DNA of 33,488 nucleotides, from the NCBI GenBank assembly GCA_027067975.1, contig JAMOUS010000200.1, positions 1-33,488 on the forward strand. Direction: 5' to 3'. Numbering within the stretch: the stretch's first letter is position 1; each line of letters begins with the position of its first letter. Shown in pieces: positions 24,337-31,680 of this stretch. This DNA comes from Bacteroidales bacterium. GTDB lineage: Bacteria > Bacteroidota > Bacteroidia > Bacteroidales > VadinHA17. A program made the translations under genes and the position numbers. The notes under the pieces are model-generated. The model was not told where the DNA came from. It was given only the letters and a program-made list of their open reading frames with translations, and did not search any database.

Positions 24337-27099
24337 ATGAAAAACGTATTTGTACTTTTCTTTTTGATGATGATCCCGGGACTGTTCGCGCAGGTTCCCG
24401 AGGGGATCCATTACCAGGCGGTGGTGCGTGACGGTACCGGCGAGCCGGTGAAGGAGCAAGAGATCAAGGTGAAGATCAGCATTTGGCAGGGAGGGGCCGG
24501 TAATACACTGGTATGGGAAGAGGAGCATCTTCTTACCACCTCTTCTTTCGGACTTATTTCTCTGACGATCGGCGATCCCGGTGCCACTCCCCTCGGAGGG
24601 ACGGTGGCATCGTTCAGCGATATCGACTGGTCTGTTGGCGACCTCTCTTTGCAGGTGTCGGTGGACCTCCAGGATGGGAACGGTTATACCGTCATGGGAG
24701 AGTCGCCTTTTCATGCGGTGCCGTATGCATTGTATGCCCAGGAGGTAGCCGACAAGGATGATGCCGATGCGGATCCCACAAACGAGATTCAGGATCTGCA
24801 ATTGAACGGAAACCTGTTAAGTTTGACCCGGAACGATTCTCCTACGGAGATCGATCTTACCCCGTACCTTGACAATCCCGGATGGAAGCGGGATGGGGAT
24901 ACGCTGATGTATGACGGAAGTGTTGGGATCGGGACGGCTCAGGTATCCGGAACGAAGCTGGCGGTTCAGGGGGATGATGTGACGAGCGAGAAGCCTCTGT
25001 TCGAGGTGAAGCGCAAGGATGGTCAGACCGTTTTTGCGGTATATAACGATTCGATCCGGATGTACGTGAATGCGGGGAGTGGCAAAGGTCCGCGGGGAGG
25101 ATTTGCGATCGGGGGATTTGGGATGAACAAGGGGGATGTGCAACCTCTGATGTGGATCTCTCCCGACAGTGCCCGGATCTATTATGATCAGTCGGCCACG
25201 AAAGGTCCGCGGGGAGGTTTTGCCATTGGCGGTTTCGGTGTGAGCAAAGGGGCTCCCACCCAGTTGATGCAACTTACCAAAGACAACTATTCCATCGGCC
25301 ACCGCAGCGGCGAGAAGATCACCACCGGCCTCTACAACCAGCTCTTCGGCTATGAGGCGGGATACAGCCTTACCTCAGGGGCCAATAACATCTTTATGGG
25401 GTACCAGGCAGGCTATTCCGGTGTCGATACGCGGGAGAACATCTTCATCGGGAAACAGAGCGGCTATTCCATCTCCACCGGGTACGGCAATGTCTACATC
25501 GGCAACCAGGCCGGCTTCCGGAATGACACCGGATATTTCAACACCATGGTGGGTTATCGTTCGGGATACAACAATCACGGCAACTTCAACTCATTCTTCG
25601 GGTACCGTACGGGTCTGAGCAACACTTCAGGCAGGTGGAACACCTTCATGGGTTTCCAGGCCGGCTATAGCAACAACACCGGAGATTACAACACTTTTGT
25701 CGGTCCCAATAGCGGTTTCTATAACACGGAGGGGTCGTACAACACTTATGTGGGATATTATGCGGGTTTCCGGATTGTCAAGGGGGGATCGAACACTTTT
25801 CTGGGCTACAAGGCCGGTTATTCGGGAGCGAATGCCGACGGTTCGGACAATGTCTTCATCGGGAAGATGAGCGGCTATTCGAACGTCTCCGGGTCGAACA
25901 ATGTGTTTATCGGCACCGGCAGCGGACAAAACAACGAGAACGGAATGTACAACGTACTCATCGGAATGGAGGCGGGTTCGCAGGATGATCCCGGCGATTA
26001 TAACACCTTCCTGGGGTACCAGAGCGGGTATTATTTTTCCGGTGCACAGAAAAACGTAGCCATCGGGTATCGGGCCGGATACGGGAAAACGAATGAAAGC
26101 ACCGGTTCCTATAATGTGTTTATCGGCAACGAAAGCGGTTATTCCAACACCACGGGTCGGAGCAATACGTTCGTAGGGGACCGGGCCGGAAGGAGCAATA
26201 CCACCGGTTTCTATAACACCTTCGTAGGATATCTTTCCGGTTACAGCAATGTCTCGGGGTATTACAATACCATGATGGGGTACTATTCCGGATATCATAC
26301 CAACAAAGGGTATAACACGATGATCGGGTATTATGCCGGATATTCGAACGTTGACGGCCAGAATGCGGCGTATTTCGGCTACAGAGCGGGCTATGCCAAC
26401 AAAGGTGCCAACAACACTTTCATCGGAAGCGAGAGCGGATATTACAATTCCGACGGAAGCAATAATGTTTTCATTGGGATCGGCTCCGGAAGGCAGTCGA
26501 GCGGGAGTAAAAATGTCTTCATCGGAGCCCATGCAGGATATAGTGAGTCGGGTAGTGACATTTTGATCATCGAGAATAACTACACCGGTACGAACAATGC
26601 CTCCAATGCATTGATCTACGGAGACTTTGCCGGAAACTATCTGAGATTCAATGCAGGAGTTGGAGTAAACACAAACCCAAGTTCCTCTTATGGATTGGTT
26701 GTGGATGGCGGATCAAGTTCCTCTTATTCAATGTATGTCTATAAGGGAGCATATACTGAAGGGAATTTTGTTAGTGCTTCAGATATTAGGTTAAAGTCGG
26801 ATATTGTACCCCTTTCTGGTAATGTATTGCCGAAGATTATGCAAATGAATCCTGTTACATTCCATTGGAATGAAAAGGCCCATGTCAGTGAGCAACAAAG
26901 AGCGGAAACCCAAATTGGTTTGATCGCCCAGGAACTGGAAAAGATCTTTCCGGAATTCGTGAAGAATAATGAAGAAGGCTACAAAGGGATTGCTTATGAT
27001 AAGCTTTCCGTTGTTTTGATCAAAGCTTTGCAAGAGCAACAAAAACAGATCGAAGCCTTGAAGAAGGAGATCGAGCTGTTGAAACAGCAGGGCAAATGA
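24337..27099 (+). CDS. Exported repeat protein with ~25 solenoid repeats and C-terminal S74 intramolecular chaperone
   Basis: A 920-residue protein, the largest of the three paralogues. Signal peptide 1-~18 (GLFAQ), the common N-terminal domain (GIHYQAVVRDGTG, HAVPYALYAQE), the NEIQDL/PYLDNPGWK connector and two GPRGGFAIGGFG units precede about 25 copies of the 17-residue repeat (residues 317-~741; motif N-x-F-I-G-x-x-[AS]-G-Y-x-N-x-[TS]-G). Residues ~805-900 form an S74 chaperone with dyad S815 and K820 (SDIRLK) and IGLIAQELEK, then a heptad-rich coiled-coil tail. From about base 26640 the DNA is clearly more AT-rich than before, so the C-terminal module may have a separate origin. A trimeric extracellular fibre with autoproteolytic release of the chaperone is the likely form. 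Confidence 0.85.
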   Translation: MKNVFVLFFLMMIPGLFAQVPEGIHYQAVVRDGTGEPVKEQEIKVKISIWQGGAGNTLVWEEEHLLTTSSFGLISLTIGDPGATPLGGTVASFSDIDWSVGDLSLQVSVDLQDGNGYTVMGESPFHAVPYALYAQEVADKDDADADPTNEIQDLQLNGNLLSLTRNDSPTEIDLTPYLDNPGWKRDGDTLMYDGSVGIGTAQVSGTKLAVQGDDVTSEKPLFEVKRKDGQTVFAVYNDSIRMYVNAGSGKGPRGGFAIGGFGMNKGDVQPLMWISPDSARIYYDQSATKGPRGGFAIGGFGVSKGAPTQLMQLTKDNYSIGHRSGEKITTGLYNQLFGYEAGYSLTSGANNIFMGYQAGYSGVDTRENIFIGKQSGYSISTGYGNVYIGNQAGFRNDTGYFNTMVGYRSGYNNHGNFNSFFGYRTGLSNTSGRWNTFMGFQAGYSNNTGDYNTFVGPNSGFYNTEGSYNTYVGYYAGFRIVKGGSNTFLGYKAGYSGANADGSDNVFIGKMSGYSNVSGSNNVFIGTGSGQNNENGMYNVLIGMEAGSQDDPGDYNTFLGYQSGYYFSGAQKNVAIGYRAGYGKTNESTGSYNVFIGNESGYSNTTGRSNTFVGDRAGRSNTTGFYNTFVGYLSGYSNVSGYYNTMMGYYSGYHTNKGYNTMIGYYAGYSNVDGQNAAYFGYRAGYANKGANNTFIGSESGYYNSDGSNNVFIGIGSGRQSSGSKNVFIGAHAGYSESGSDILIIENNYTGTNNASNALIYGDFAGNYLRFNAGVGVNTNPSSSYGLVVDGGSSSSYSMYVYKGAYTEGNFVSASDIRLKSDIVPLSGNVLPKIMQMNPVTFHWNEKAHVSEQQRAETQIGLIAQELEKIFPEFVKNNEEGYKGIAYDKLSVVLIKALQEQQKQIEALKKEIELLKQQGK
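24949..25134 (+). repeat. Near-identical duplicated block, copy 2 (partner 22963-23148)
   Basis: Second copy of the 186-base block; it encodes the region from GTKLAVQGDD through GGFAIGGFG in the third repeat protein. Confidence 0.8.
25285..26560 (+). repeat. 17-residue (51-bp) solenoid repeats of the third repeat protein
   Basis: About 25 units, nearly twice the number in the preceding paralogue, with the same N-x-F-[IV]-G core. Several units carry 2-4-residue insertions (for example near 25830 and 26095). The copy-number difference from the neighbour suggests expansion by unequal recombination. Confidence 0.85.
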
Positions 27100-27108
27100 G
27101 GCACGTAA

Positions 27109-27139
27109 TTTGCTTTTATGGGAAAAATGTCATAATTTG
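27109..27139 (+). promoter_or_regulatory. Promoter of the short T9SS cargo gene
   Basis: A -33 TTTG at 27109-27112 and a -7-like TAATTTG at 27133-27139 are separated by exactly 20 bases, with the ATG 23 bases downstream. The gene can therefore be expressed independently of the repeat-protein genes. Confidence 0.6.
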
Positions 27140-27161
27140 TATGCTAGAAAAGCGATAAGCC

Positions 27162-27662
27162 ATGAAAAAAACGTTCATAGTTTTGGGTTTGTTCTTCCTT
27201 GCTTTCACAGTGAGGGGGCAATCGCTTTCCCCGACGGTCATTGCTTCGGCAGGGGATTATTTCGAGAACGGTGATGTAAGCCTCTCGTTCACGGTTGGCG
27301 AGGTGGCCGTCACTACGCTGCAGGCCGGGGATGTGATCCTGACCCAGGGATTCCAACAGCCTTTCGAGCTGGATGTCACCGGCGTGAAGGACCAGGAGAT
27401 CTCCTGGTCGGTGAAGGCCTATCCCAATCCGGTGAAAGAGATGCTGCATGTACGGTTCACACTGGAAAAGCCGCAAGACTTTACCGTGATGCTCCTTGAC
27501 ATCACAGGCAAGAAGCTCCTTGTCAAGGAATATTCGGGTGTGCAGCCTTCTGAAGTGAAAGAGATCTCTTTCGGCGATTATGCGCCGGGGGTCTATTTCC
27601 TGTCGATCATCAGCAAGGACAAGACGGTCCGCAGGATCTACAAGATCCAGAAGGTAAAATGA
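27162..27662 (+). CDS. Short T9SS type A sorting-domain protein
   Basis: A 166-residue exported protein with signal peptide 1-~20 (VRGQS). Residues ~22-75 contain the module SFTVGEVAVTTLQAGDVILTQGFQQP, which commonly precedes sorting domains in Bacteroidota. Residues ~84-166 are a type A T9SS C-terminal domain: AYPNPVKEMLHV, LLDITGKKL, and the closing YAPGVYFLSII with RRIYKIQKVK. It should cross the outer membrane by the type IX system and be anchored or released after removal of the CTD. There is hardly any passenger besides the sorting signal, so it may act as an adaptor or structural surface protein. It follows the repeat-protein genes, has its own promoter and ends with a terminator. Confidence 0.85.
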   Translation: MKKTFIVLGLFFLAFTVRGQSLSPTVIASAGDYFENGDVSLSFTVGEVAVTTLQAGDVILTQGFQQPFELDVTGVKDQEISWSVKAYPNPVKEMLHVRFTLEKPQDFTVMLLDITGKKLLVKEYSGVQPSEVKEISFGDYAPGVYFLSIISKDKTVRRIYKIQKVK

Positions 27663-27680
27663 TCCTTGAAAATAATGGAA

Positions 27681-27714
27681 AAAAGAGCCATCCGGAGGGG
27701 GTGGCTCTTTTTTT
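27681..27714 (+). terminator. Intrinsic terminator closing the surface-protein cluster
   Basis: Stem GAGCCA (27685-27690) with TGGCTC (27702-27707), extended by four A-T pairs, and a run of seven T at 27708-27714. It lies between the T9SS gene and the convergent rnhA gene, and A-rich sequence on its other side may let it serve both directions. Confidence 0.85.
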
Positions 27715-27732
27715 ATGTTTTATGGGGCGGTG

Positions 27733-28206
27733 TCAAAAGAGTTTTTGTTCACTGTTTTCATAACCGGTGTCGATCTTCAGATCCTTTTTTTGGGAGGCTT
27801 CCACGGCCAGCCGGTCGCACCGTTCGTTCTCGGGGATGTTGTCATGGCCTTTCACCCAAACGAGTTTCACATCATGTTTGCGATACAGTTCCAGAAATCT
27901 TTTCCAGAGGTCGGGATTTTTTTTCTTTTTGAACCCGTTGCGTTCCCATTGGAACACCCAACCTTTGTTCACCGCATCGGCCACATACTTTGAATCGGTA
28001 TAGACCGTGACTTTACTGCCGGGGATCTTGAGGGCTTCGAGTCCCTTGATCACTGCCAGCAACTCCATGCGGTTGTTGGTGGTGAGGCGGAAGCCTTCGG
28101 AGAGCTCTTTCCGGTATTTTCCGGAAAGGAGCACGACGCCGTAACCTCCCGGGCCCGGGTTGCCGCGGGCGGCTCCGTCGGTATAGATGGTCACTTCAAC
28201 GGCCAT
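27733..28206 (-). CDS. rnhA: Ribonuclease HI
   Basis: A 157-residue enzyme that cuts RNA in RNA:DNA hybrids. All four active-site acids are visible: D10 (YTDGA), E48 (NNRMEL), D71 (YTDSK) and D131 (ERCDRLA), with the HDNIPENE loop before the last. Length matches bacterial RNase HI. The frame is open upstream to 28251, but ATG 28206 fits the family start ([11 protein letters not shown]) and overlaps the end of the MarC gene by 11 bases, indicating translational coupling. The last ~20 residues are charged and unrelated to the fold. Confidence 0.95.
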   Translation of the reverse strand: MAVEVTIYTDGAARGNPGPGGYGVVLLSGKYRKELSEGFRLTTNNRMELLAVIKGLEALKIPGSKVTVYTDSKYVADAVNKGWVFQWERNGFKKKKNPDLWKRFLELYRKHDVKLVWVKGHDNIPENERCDRLAVEASQKKDLKIDTGYENSEQKLF

Positions 28207-28780
28207 GGGTGAGATCGATACCGGTGTTGCTGATGAACAGGTGAATGGCAATGGCCATCAGGATGATTCCGAAGAACTTCTGGAGGATATAGAGGCCAGT
28301 GGGGCCAAGTAAACGTTCAAACCAATGGGTCGCCTTAAGGACAAGATAAACGATCACCATATTGGCCAGAAGGCCGATGAGAATGTTGATCCATTGGTAG
28401 GAAGCCCGCAAGGAAAGGAGGGTGGTGATTGATCCGGCGCCGGCGATCAGCGGGAAAGCGATGGGAACAATCGAGCCGGCTCCGGAAGCCTCGTGGCGGA
28501 AGAGTTGGATACCCAACACCATTTCGATGGCCAGGAAAAAAAGGATGAACGAACCGGCGATGGCGAACGAGTAGATGTCGACACCGAAGAATCCCAGCAA
28601 AGGCTCGCCGATGACCAGGAAAGCCAACATGATCGAAAAAGAGACTAAGGTGGCTTTCCCCGCCTCGACTTTCCCCACCTTGCTCTTGATGTCGACAATG
28701 ATGGGGATCGAACCGGTGATATCGATCACGGCAAACAACACCATAAAGGTGGCCAGGCTCTCTTTCAGGTCGAATCCCAT
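28196..28780 (-). CDS. MarC-family integral membrane protein
   Basis: A 194-residue protein with six hydrophobic helices, matching MarC/UPF0056 ([13 protein letters not shown] near the start, [14 protein letters not shown] in the fourth helix and a helix-rich C-terminus). The family's function is not established despite the historical link with multiple antibiotic resistance. The frame continues to a TTG at 28813, but that codon lies inside a stable hairpin (28801-28821), so ATG 28780 (MGFDLKESL) is preferred. The gene overlaps rnhA by 11 bases in one small operon. Confidence 0.88.
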   Translation of the reverse strand: MGFDLKESLATFMVLFAVIDITGSIPIIVDIKSKVGKVEAGKATLVSFSIMLAFLVIGEPLLGFFGVDIYSFAIAGSFILFFLAIEMVLGIQLFRHEASGAGSIVPIAFPLIAGAGSITTLLSLRASYQWINILIGLLANMVIVYLVLKATHWFERLLGPTGLYILQKFFGIILMAIAIHLFISNTGIDLTHGR

Positions 28781-28800
28781 GGTTTCTTCAGCAAGAGACA

Positions 28801-28821
28801 CCCCCGTCACCAAGACGGGGG
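28801..28821 (-). terminator. G+C-rich hairpin after the dipeptidyl-peptidase gene
   Basis: CCCCCGTC and GACGGGGG form an 8-bp stem with a five-base loop, 25 bases downstream of the peptidase stop and just before the MarC gene. No proper T run follows on the minus strand, so it could be a weak terminator, an mRNA-stabilising hairpin or an attenuator between the two genes. Confidence 0.45.
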
Positions 28822-28845
28822 CGTAGTGTTTTTCAAAAATACGGT

Positions 28846-30993
28846 TTATTCCACGATGGTCATTTCATCGACCAGGTGTTTTGCACCTCCGAATTTATCC
28901 ATGATGAAAAGTACGTAGCGGATATCGACGACGATCGTGCGCTGCATGTCGGGGTCGAAAGCGATGTCGCCGCTCATGGCTTCCCAGTTGCCGTCAAAGG
29001 CCAGGCCGATAAGCTCACCGTTACCGTTGAGGACCGGGCTGCCCGAGTTGCCACCGGTGATGTCATTGTCGGTGATGAAACAGACATGCATGATGCCATC
29101 CTCACCGTACCGGCCGTAGTCTTTCTTGCGGTAAAGTTCTTTCAGTTTTTCCGGAACGATGAATTCGTAATTGTTGGGATCTTCTTTTTCCATGACCCCT
29201 TTGAGGGTGGTGAAATACTTGTAGTGTACCGCGTCGCGTGGATCATAGCCGCGCACGGTTCCGTAGGTGAGACGCATGGTGAAGTTGGCATCGGGGTAGA
29301 AGATCTTGTCGGGCTGCATGGCCATGAGAGCGGCCATCCAAAGGCGACGGCCCTTGGCGTACTCTTCGTCATACTGCGATTCGGCCTCCTTCAGTTCGAA
29401 ATACTTGTCGACGATCGATAGGGCTGCCGTGAAAGCGGGGTCTTTCTTGAGTTTCTTGAGATCCGGCTTTTCGAGGAACGCATAGAAACGGGAGGAGTCG
29501 GCATAGATCGACTTCTGGAACATACGGTCGATGTATTTGTCGAAATTGTTCCTGTATTTTTTGCGGATCTCCTTGAAGATTTCAGGTTGGTACTGGGGCT
29601 TGACGTTCTCTGCGAAGAGGCGGAACATCACCTTGGAGGCTTCGCGGTCGGTGGGTGGGTTGTAATCTTTATAGAACGCTTCGGCGCCTTTCCGGATCGC
29701 TTCGATCAGTTTGGCGGTCTTTTCCGGGTTGTCGTCGGAGAGGGCCTGTTCGAGGCGTTTGGTACGATAGGCGAAGCTGATGATCTCGCTGCCCCGGATG
29801 AGCGCCTCGGCGATGTACTGGGTGGAATAGACATAATCGGCACGTTTTTCCACGGCATCCCGGATCAGGTCGAGGGCCTGGCCGTATTTTTCCTGGCGGG
29901 CGGGATCTTCGGCCACCCATTTGCGGAACTGTTCTTCGAGCGCAACCTTCTGATCCCGGACATGGAGTTTTTTGAGGGCTTCATTCTGGCCGATGGAGAA
30001 TTTCCAATAATTGCTTGAGCGGGAGTACTTGTCGGCGTATTGGATCCGCACTTTTTCGCTGGCCATCATGTCGCGCCAGAGGATCTTCTGGCGTTCGCCA
30101 CGGATCTTCACCCGGTTGGGGTTGATGATGTTCATCACCTCGTCGAGTTCATAGGAGGTCATGTAGCGTTCGGTGCCGCCGGGGTATCCGATCACCATGG
30201 AAAAATCGCCGGGGTGAACTCCTTTGAGCGATACCTTCAGGTATTTTTTCGGCTTCAGAGGGACATTGTCGGGGGAGTATTCGGCCGGTTTGCCGTCGGG
30301 GGACATATAGACGCGGAATACGCTGAAGTCGCCCGTATGGCGGGGCCACATCCAGTTGTCGGTATCGCCGCCGAACTTTCCGATCGAGGAGGGGGGGGTG
30401 GCAACGAAACGCACATCTTTGTATACTTCGTACACGACGAGAAAGAACTGATTGCCGTCGAAGAAAGAGCGGACGCTGGCTTCATAGTCGGTGCTGTCGG
30501 TGGCTTCCTTAACGATCTGTTGACTGATCTTGCGGATGGTCGCCTGGCGGGTCTCTTCGCTCATGGTGTCGTTGAGAGCGCTGTTGATCCGGTCGGTGAC
30601 ATCATCCATGCGGATGAGAAAGGTGACGGTCAGGCCGGGGTTGGGGAGTTCGTCCTTGCGGGTCTTGGCCCAATATCCGTCTTCGAGGTAGTTGTGTTCG
30701 ACGGTGCTGTGTTCCTGGATGGCGCTGTAACCGCAGTGGTGGTTGGTGAGGAGCAGGCCGTCGGGAGAGACGATCTCGCCGGTGCATCCCCCGCCGAAGA
30801 TCACCACGGCATCTTTCAGGCTCGAATGATTCAAACTGTAAATGTCGTCGGCCGTGAGCTTCAGGCCCATTTTGGTCATGGTACCGATGTTGAGCTTCTC
30901 AAGCAGAGGGAGAAGCCACATGCCCTCATCGGCACGAAGAAGAGGGGAGATCAACAGGAAGATCCCCAGAATGAGTGTTGTGATGCGTTTCAT
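28846..30993 (-). CDS. S46-family dipeptidyl-peptidase, DPP7-like
   Basis: A 715-residue exported serine peptidase with a signal peptide at residues 1-21 (LLRADEGM; the family's conserved DEGMW motif follows the cleavage site). The catalytic elements are TNHHCGY at 83-89 (His), the GGDTDNWMWPRHTGDF Asp region, and GGNSGSPV with the nucleophile S650. It removes dipeptides from peptide N-termini in the periplasm, feeding amino-acid metabolism. Gly668, 18 residues after the nucleophile, corresponds to Gly673 of Porphyromonas DPP7; the acidic-specific DPP11 has Arg there. A preference for hydrophobic P1 residues is therefore predicted. The frame runs upstream to 31053, but a full promoter octamer at 31024-31031 makes ATG 30993 the start. 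Confidence 0.93.
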   Translation of the reverse strand: MKRITTLILGIFLLISPLLRADEGMWLLPLLEKLNIGTMTKMGLKLTADDIYSLNHSSLKDAVVIFGGGCTGEIVSPDGLLLTNHHCGYSAIQEHSTVEHNYLEDGYWAKTRKDELPNPGLTVTFLIRMDDVTDRINSALNDTMSEETRQATIRKISQQIVKEATDSTDYEASVRSFFDGNQFFLVVYEVYKDVRFVATPPSSIGKFGGDTDNWMWPRHTGDFSVFRVYMSPDGKPAEYSPDNVPLKPKKYLKVSLKGVHPGDFSMVIGYPGGTERYMTSYELDEVMNIINPNRVKIRGERQKILWRDMMASEKVRIQYADKYSRSSNYWKFSIGQNEALKKLHVRDQKVALEEQFRKWVAEDPARQEKYGQALDLIRDAVEKRADYVYSTQYIAEALIRGSEIISFAYRTKRLEQALSDDNPEKTAKLIEAIRKGAEAFYKDYNPPTDREASKVMFRLFAENVKPQYQPEIFKEIRKKYRNNFDKYIDRMFQKSIYADSSRFYAFLEKPDLKKLKKDPAFTAALSIVDKYFELKEAESQYDEEYAKGRRLWMAALMAMQPDKIFYPDANFTMRLTYGTVRGYDPRDAVHYKYFTTLKGVMEKEDPNNYEFIVPEKLKELYRKKDYGRYGEDGIMHVCFITDNDITGGNSGSPVLNGNGELIGLAFDGNWEAMSGDIAFDPDMQRTIVVDIRYVLFIMDKFGGAKHLVDEMTIVE

Positions 30994-31023
30994 CTCTGTG
31001 GTTTTATTTGTTTGCGACAGCGG

Positions 31024-31031
31024 CAAAGATA
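31024..31031 (-). promoter_or_regulatory. -7 element for the S46 peptidase gene
   Basis: Minus-strand TATCTTTG, a full match to TAnnTTTG, 30 bases before ATG 30993 and within the 63-base gap after rnhB. It excludes the longer upstream start. Confidence 0.7.
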
Positions 31032-31056
31032 ATCGTTCTTGGCGGTTTCCCATATG

Positions 31057-31680
31057 TTATTCGTCACTTGCAGGGAAGGGTATTTGTTGTTGGTCGTCGG
31101 TAAGCCGGAAGCTGCGGCGGTGGTAGGGGGAGGATCCGTATTTCCGGATCGCTTCGCGGTGGGCCCGCGTGGGATAGCCTTTGTTCTTTTTCCAGCCGTA
31201 GACGGGGTATTTTTCATCCAGTTCTTCCATGATCCGGTCACGGTGGGTCTTTGCCAGGATGGAGGCGGCGGCGATGCTGGCGAACTTGCCGTCGCCTTTG
31301 ATGATGCAGAGGGAGGGGATGCCGGGATAGGGGAGGAAGAACTTGCCGTCGACGAGAAGGAGGGAGGGTTTCCGGTGGAGGGCGGCGACCGCCTGGTGCA
31401 TGGCTTTCCAGGTGGCGCGGAGGATGTTCATCTCGTCGATGGCGAGATTGTCGATGCTGCTCACGGCCCAGGCGATGGCCTGTTCTTCGATCTTTTCGCG
31501 CAGGGCTTCCCGTTGGAGGGGGGAGAGTTTTTTGGAGTCGTTGAGGCCTTCGAGGTGGAACCGTTCGGGCAGGATGACGGCGGCGGCCACGACAGGGCCG
31601 GCGAGGCAACCGCGGCCCGCCTCGTCGACACCGGCTTCGGTGGCGGGGGTGTGGTACCAGGGACGCAGCGACTCACCCAT
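31057..31680 (-). CDS. rnhB: Ribonuclease HII
   Basis: A 207-residue enzyme that removes ribonucleotides misincorporated into DNA. Signature residues are D19-E20 in GVDEAGRG, D111 in LLVDGK and D130 in KGDGKFASIAAASILAK, plus the GYPTRAHREAI C-terminal motif. Length is typical. The ATG overlaps the stop of the glycosyltransferase gene by 8 bases, so the two are co-translated. With rnhA only ~3 kb away, both RNase H types are encoded close together. Confidence 0.95.
   Translation of the reverse strand: MGESLRPWYHTPATEAGVDEAGRGCLAGPVVAAAVILPERFHLEGLNDSKKLSPLQREALREKIEEQAIAWAVSSIDNLAIDEMNILRATWKAMHQAVAALHRKPSLLLVDGKFFLPYPGIPSLCIIKGDGKFASIAAASILAKTHRDRIMEELDEKYPVYGWKKNKGYPTRAHREAIRKYGSSPYHRRSFRLTDDQQQIPFPASDE

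Noticed and set aside
23293-26560. Regular short repeats that could suggest a CRISPR array
   Set aside because: The 51-base periodicity is an in-frame 17-residue protein repeat with diverged DNA; there are no identical repeats with unique spacers.
30994-31053. Twenty-residue extension of the S46 peptidase start (MGNRQERL)
   Set aside because: It crosses the TATCTTTG promoter at 31024-31031 and would hide the signal peptide; ATG 30993 gives a normal export signal.
27733-31680. RNase HI and RNase HII encoded close together as a possible functional cluster
   Set aside because: They belong to different transcription units separated by a peptidase gene with its own promoter; the closeness is probably incidental.
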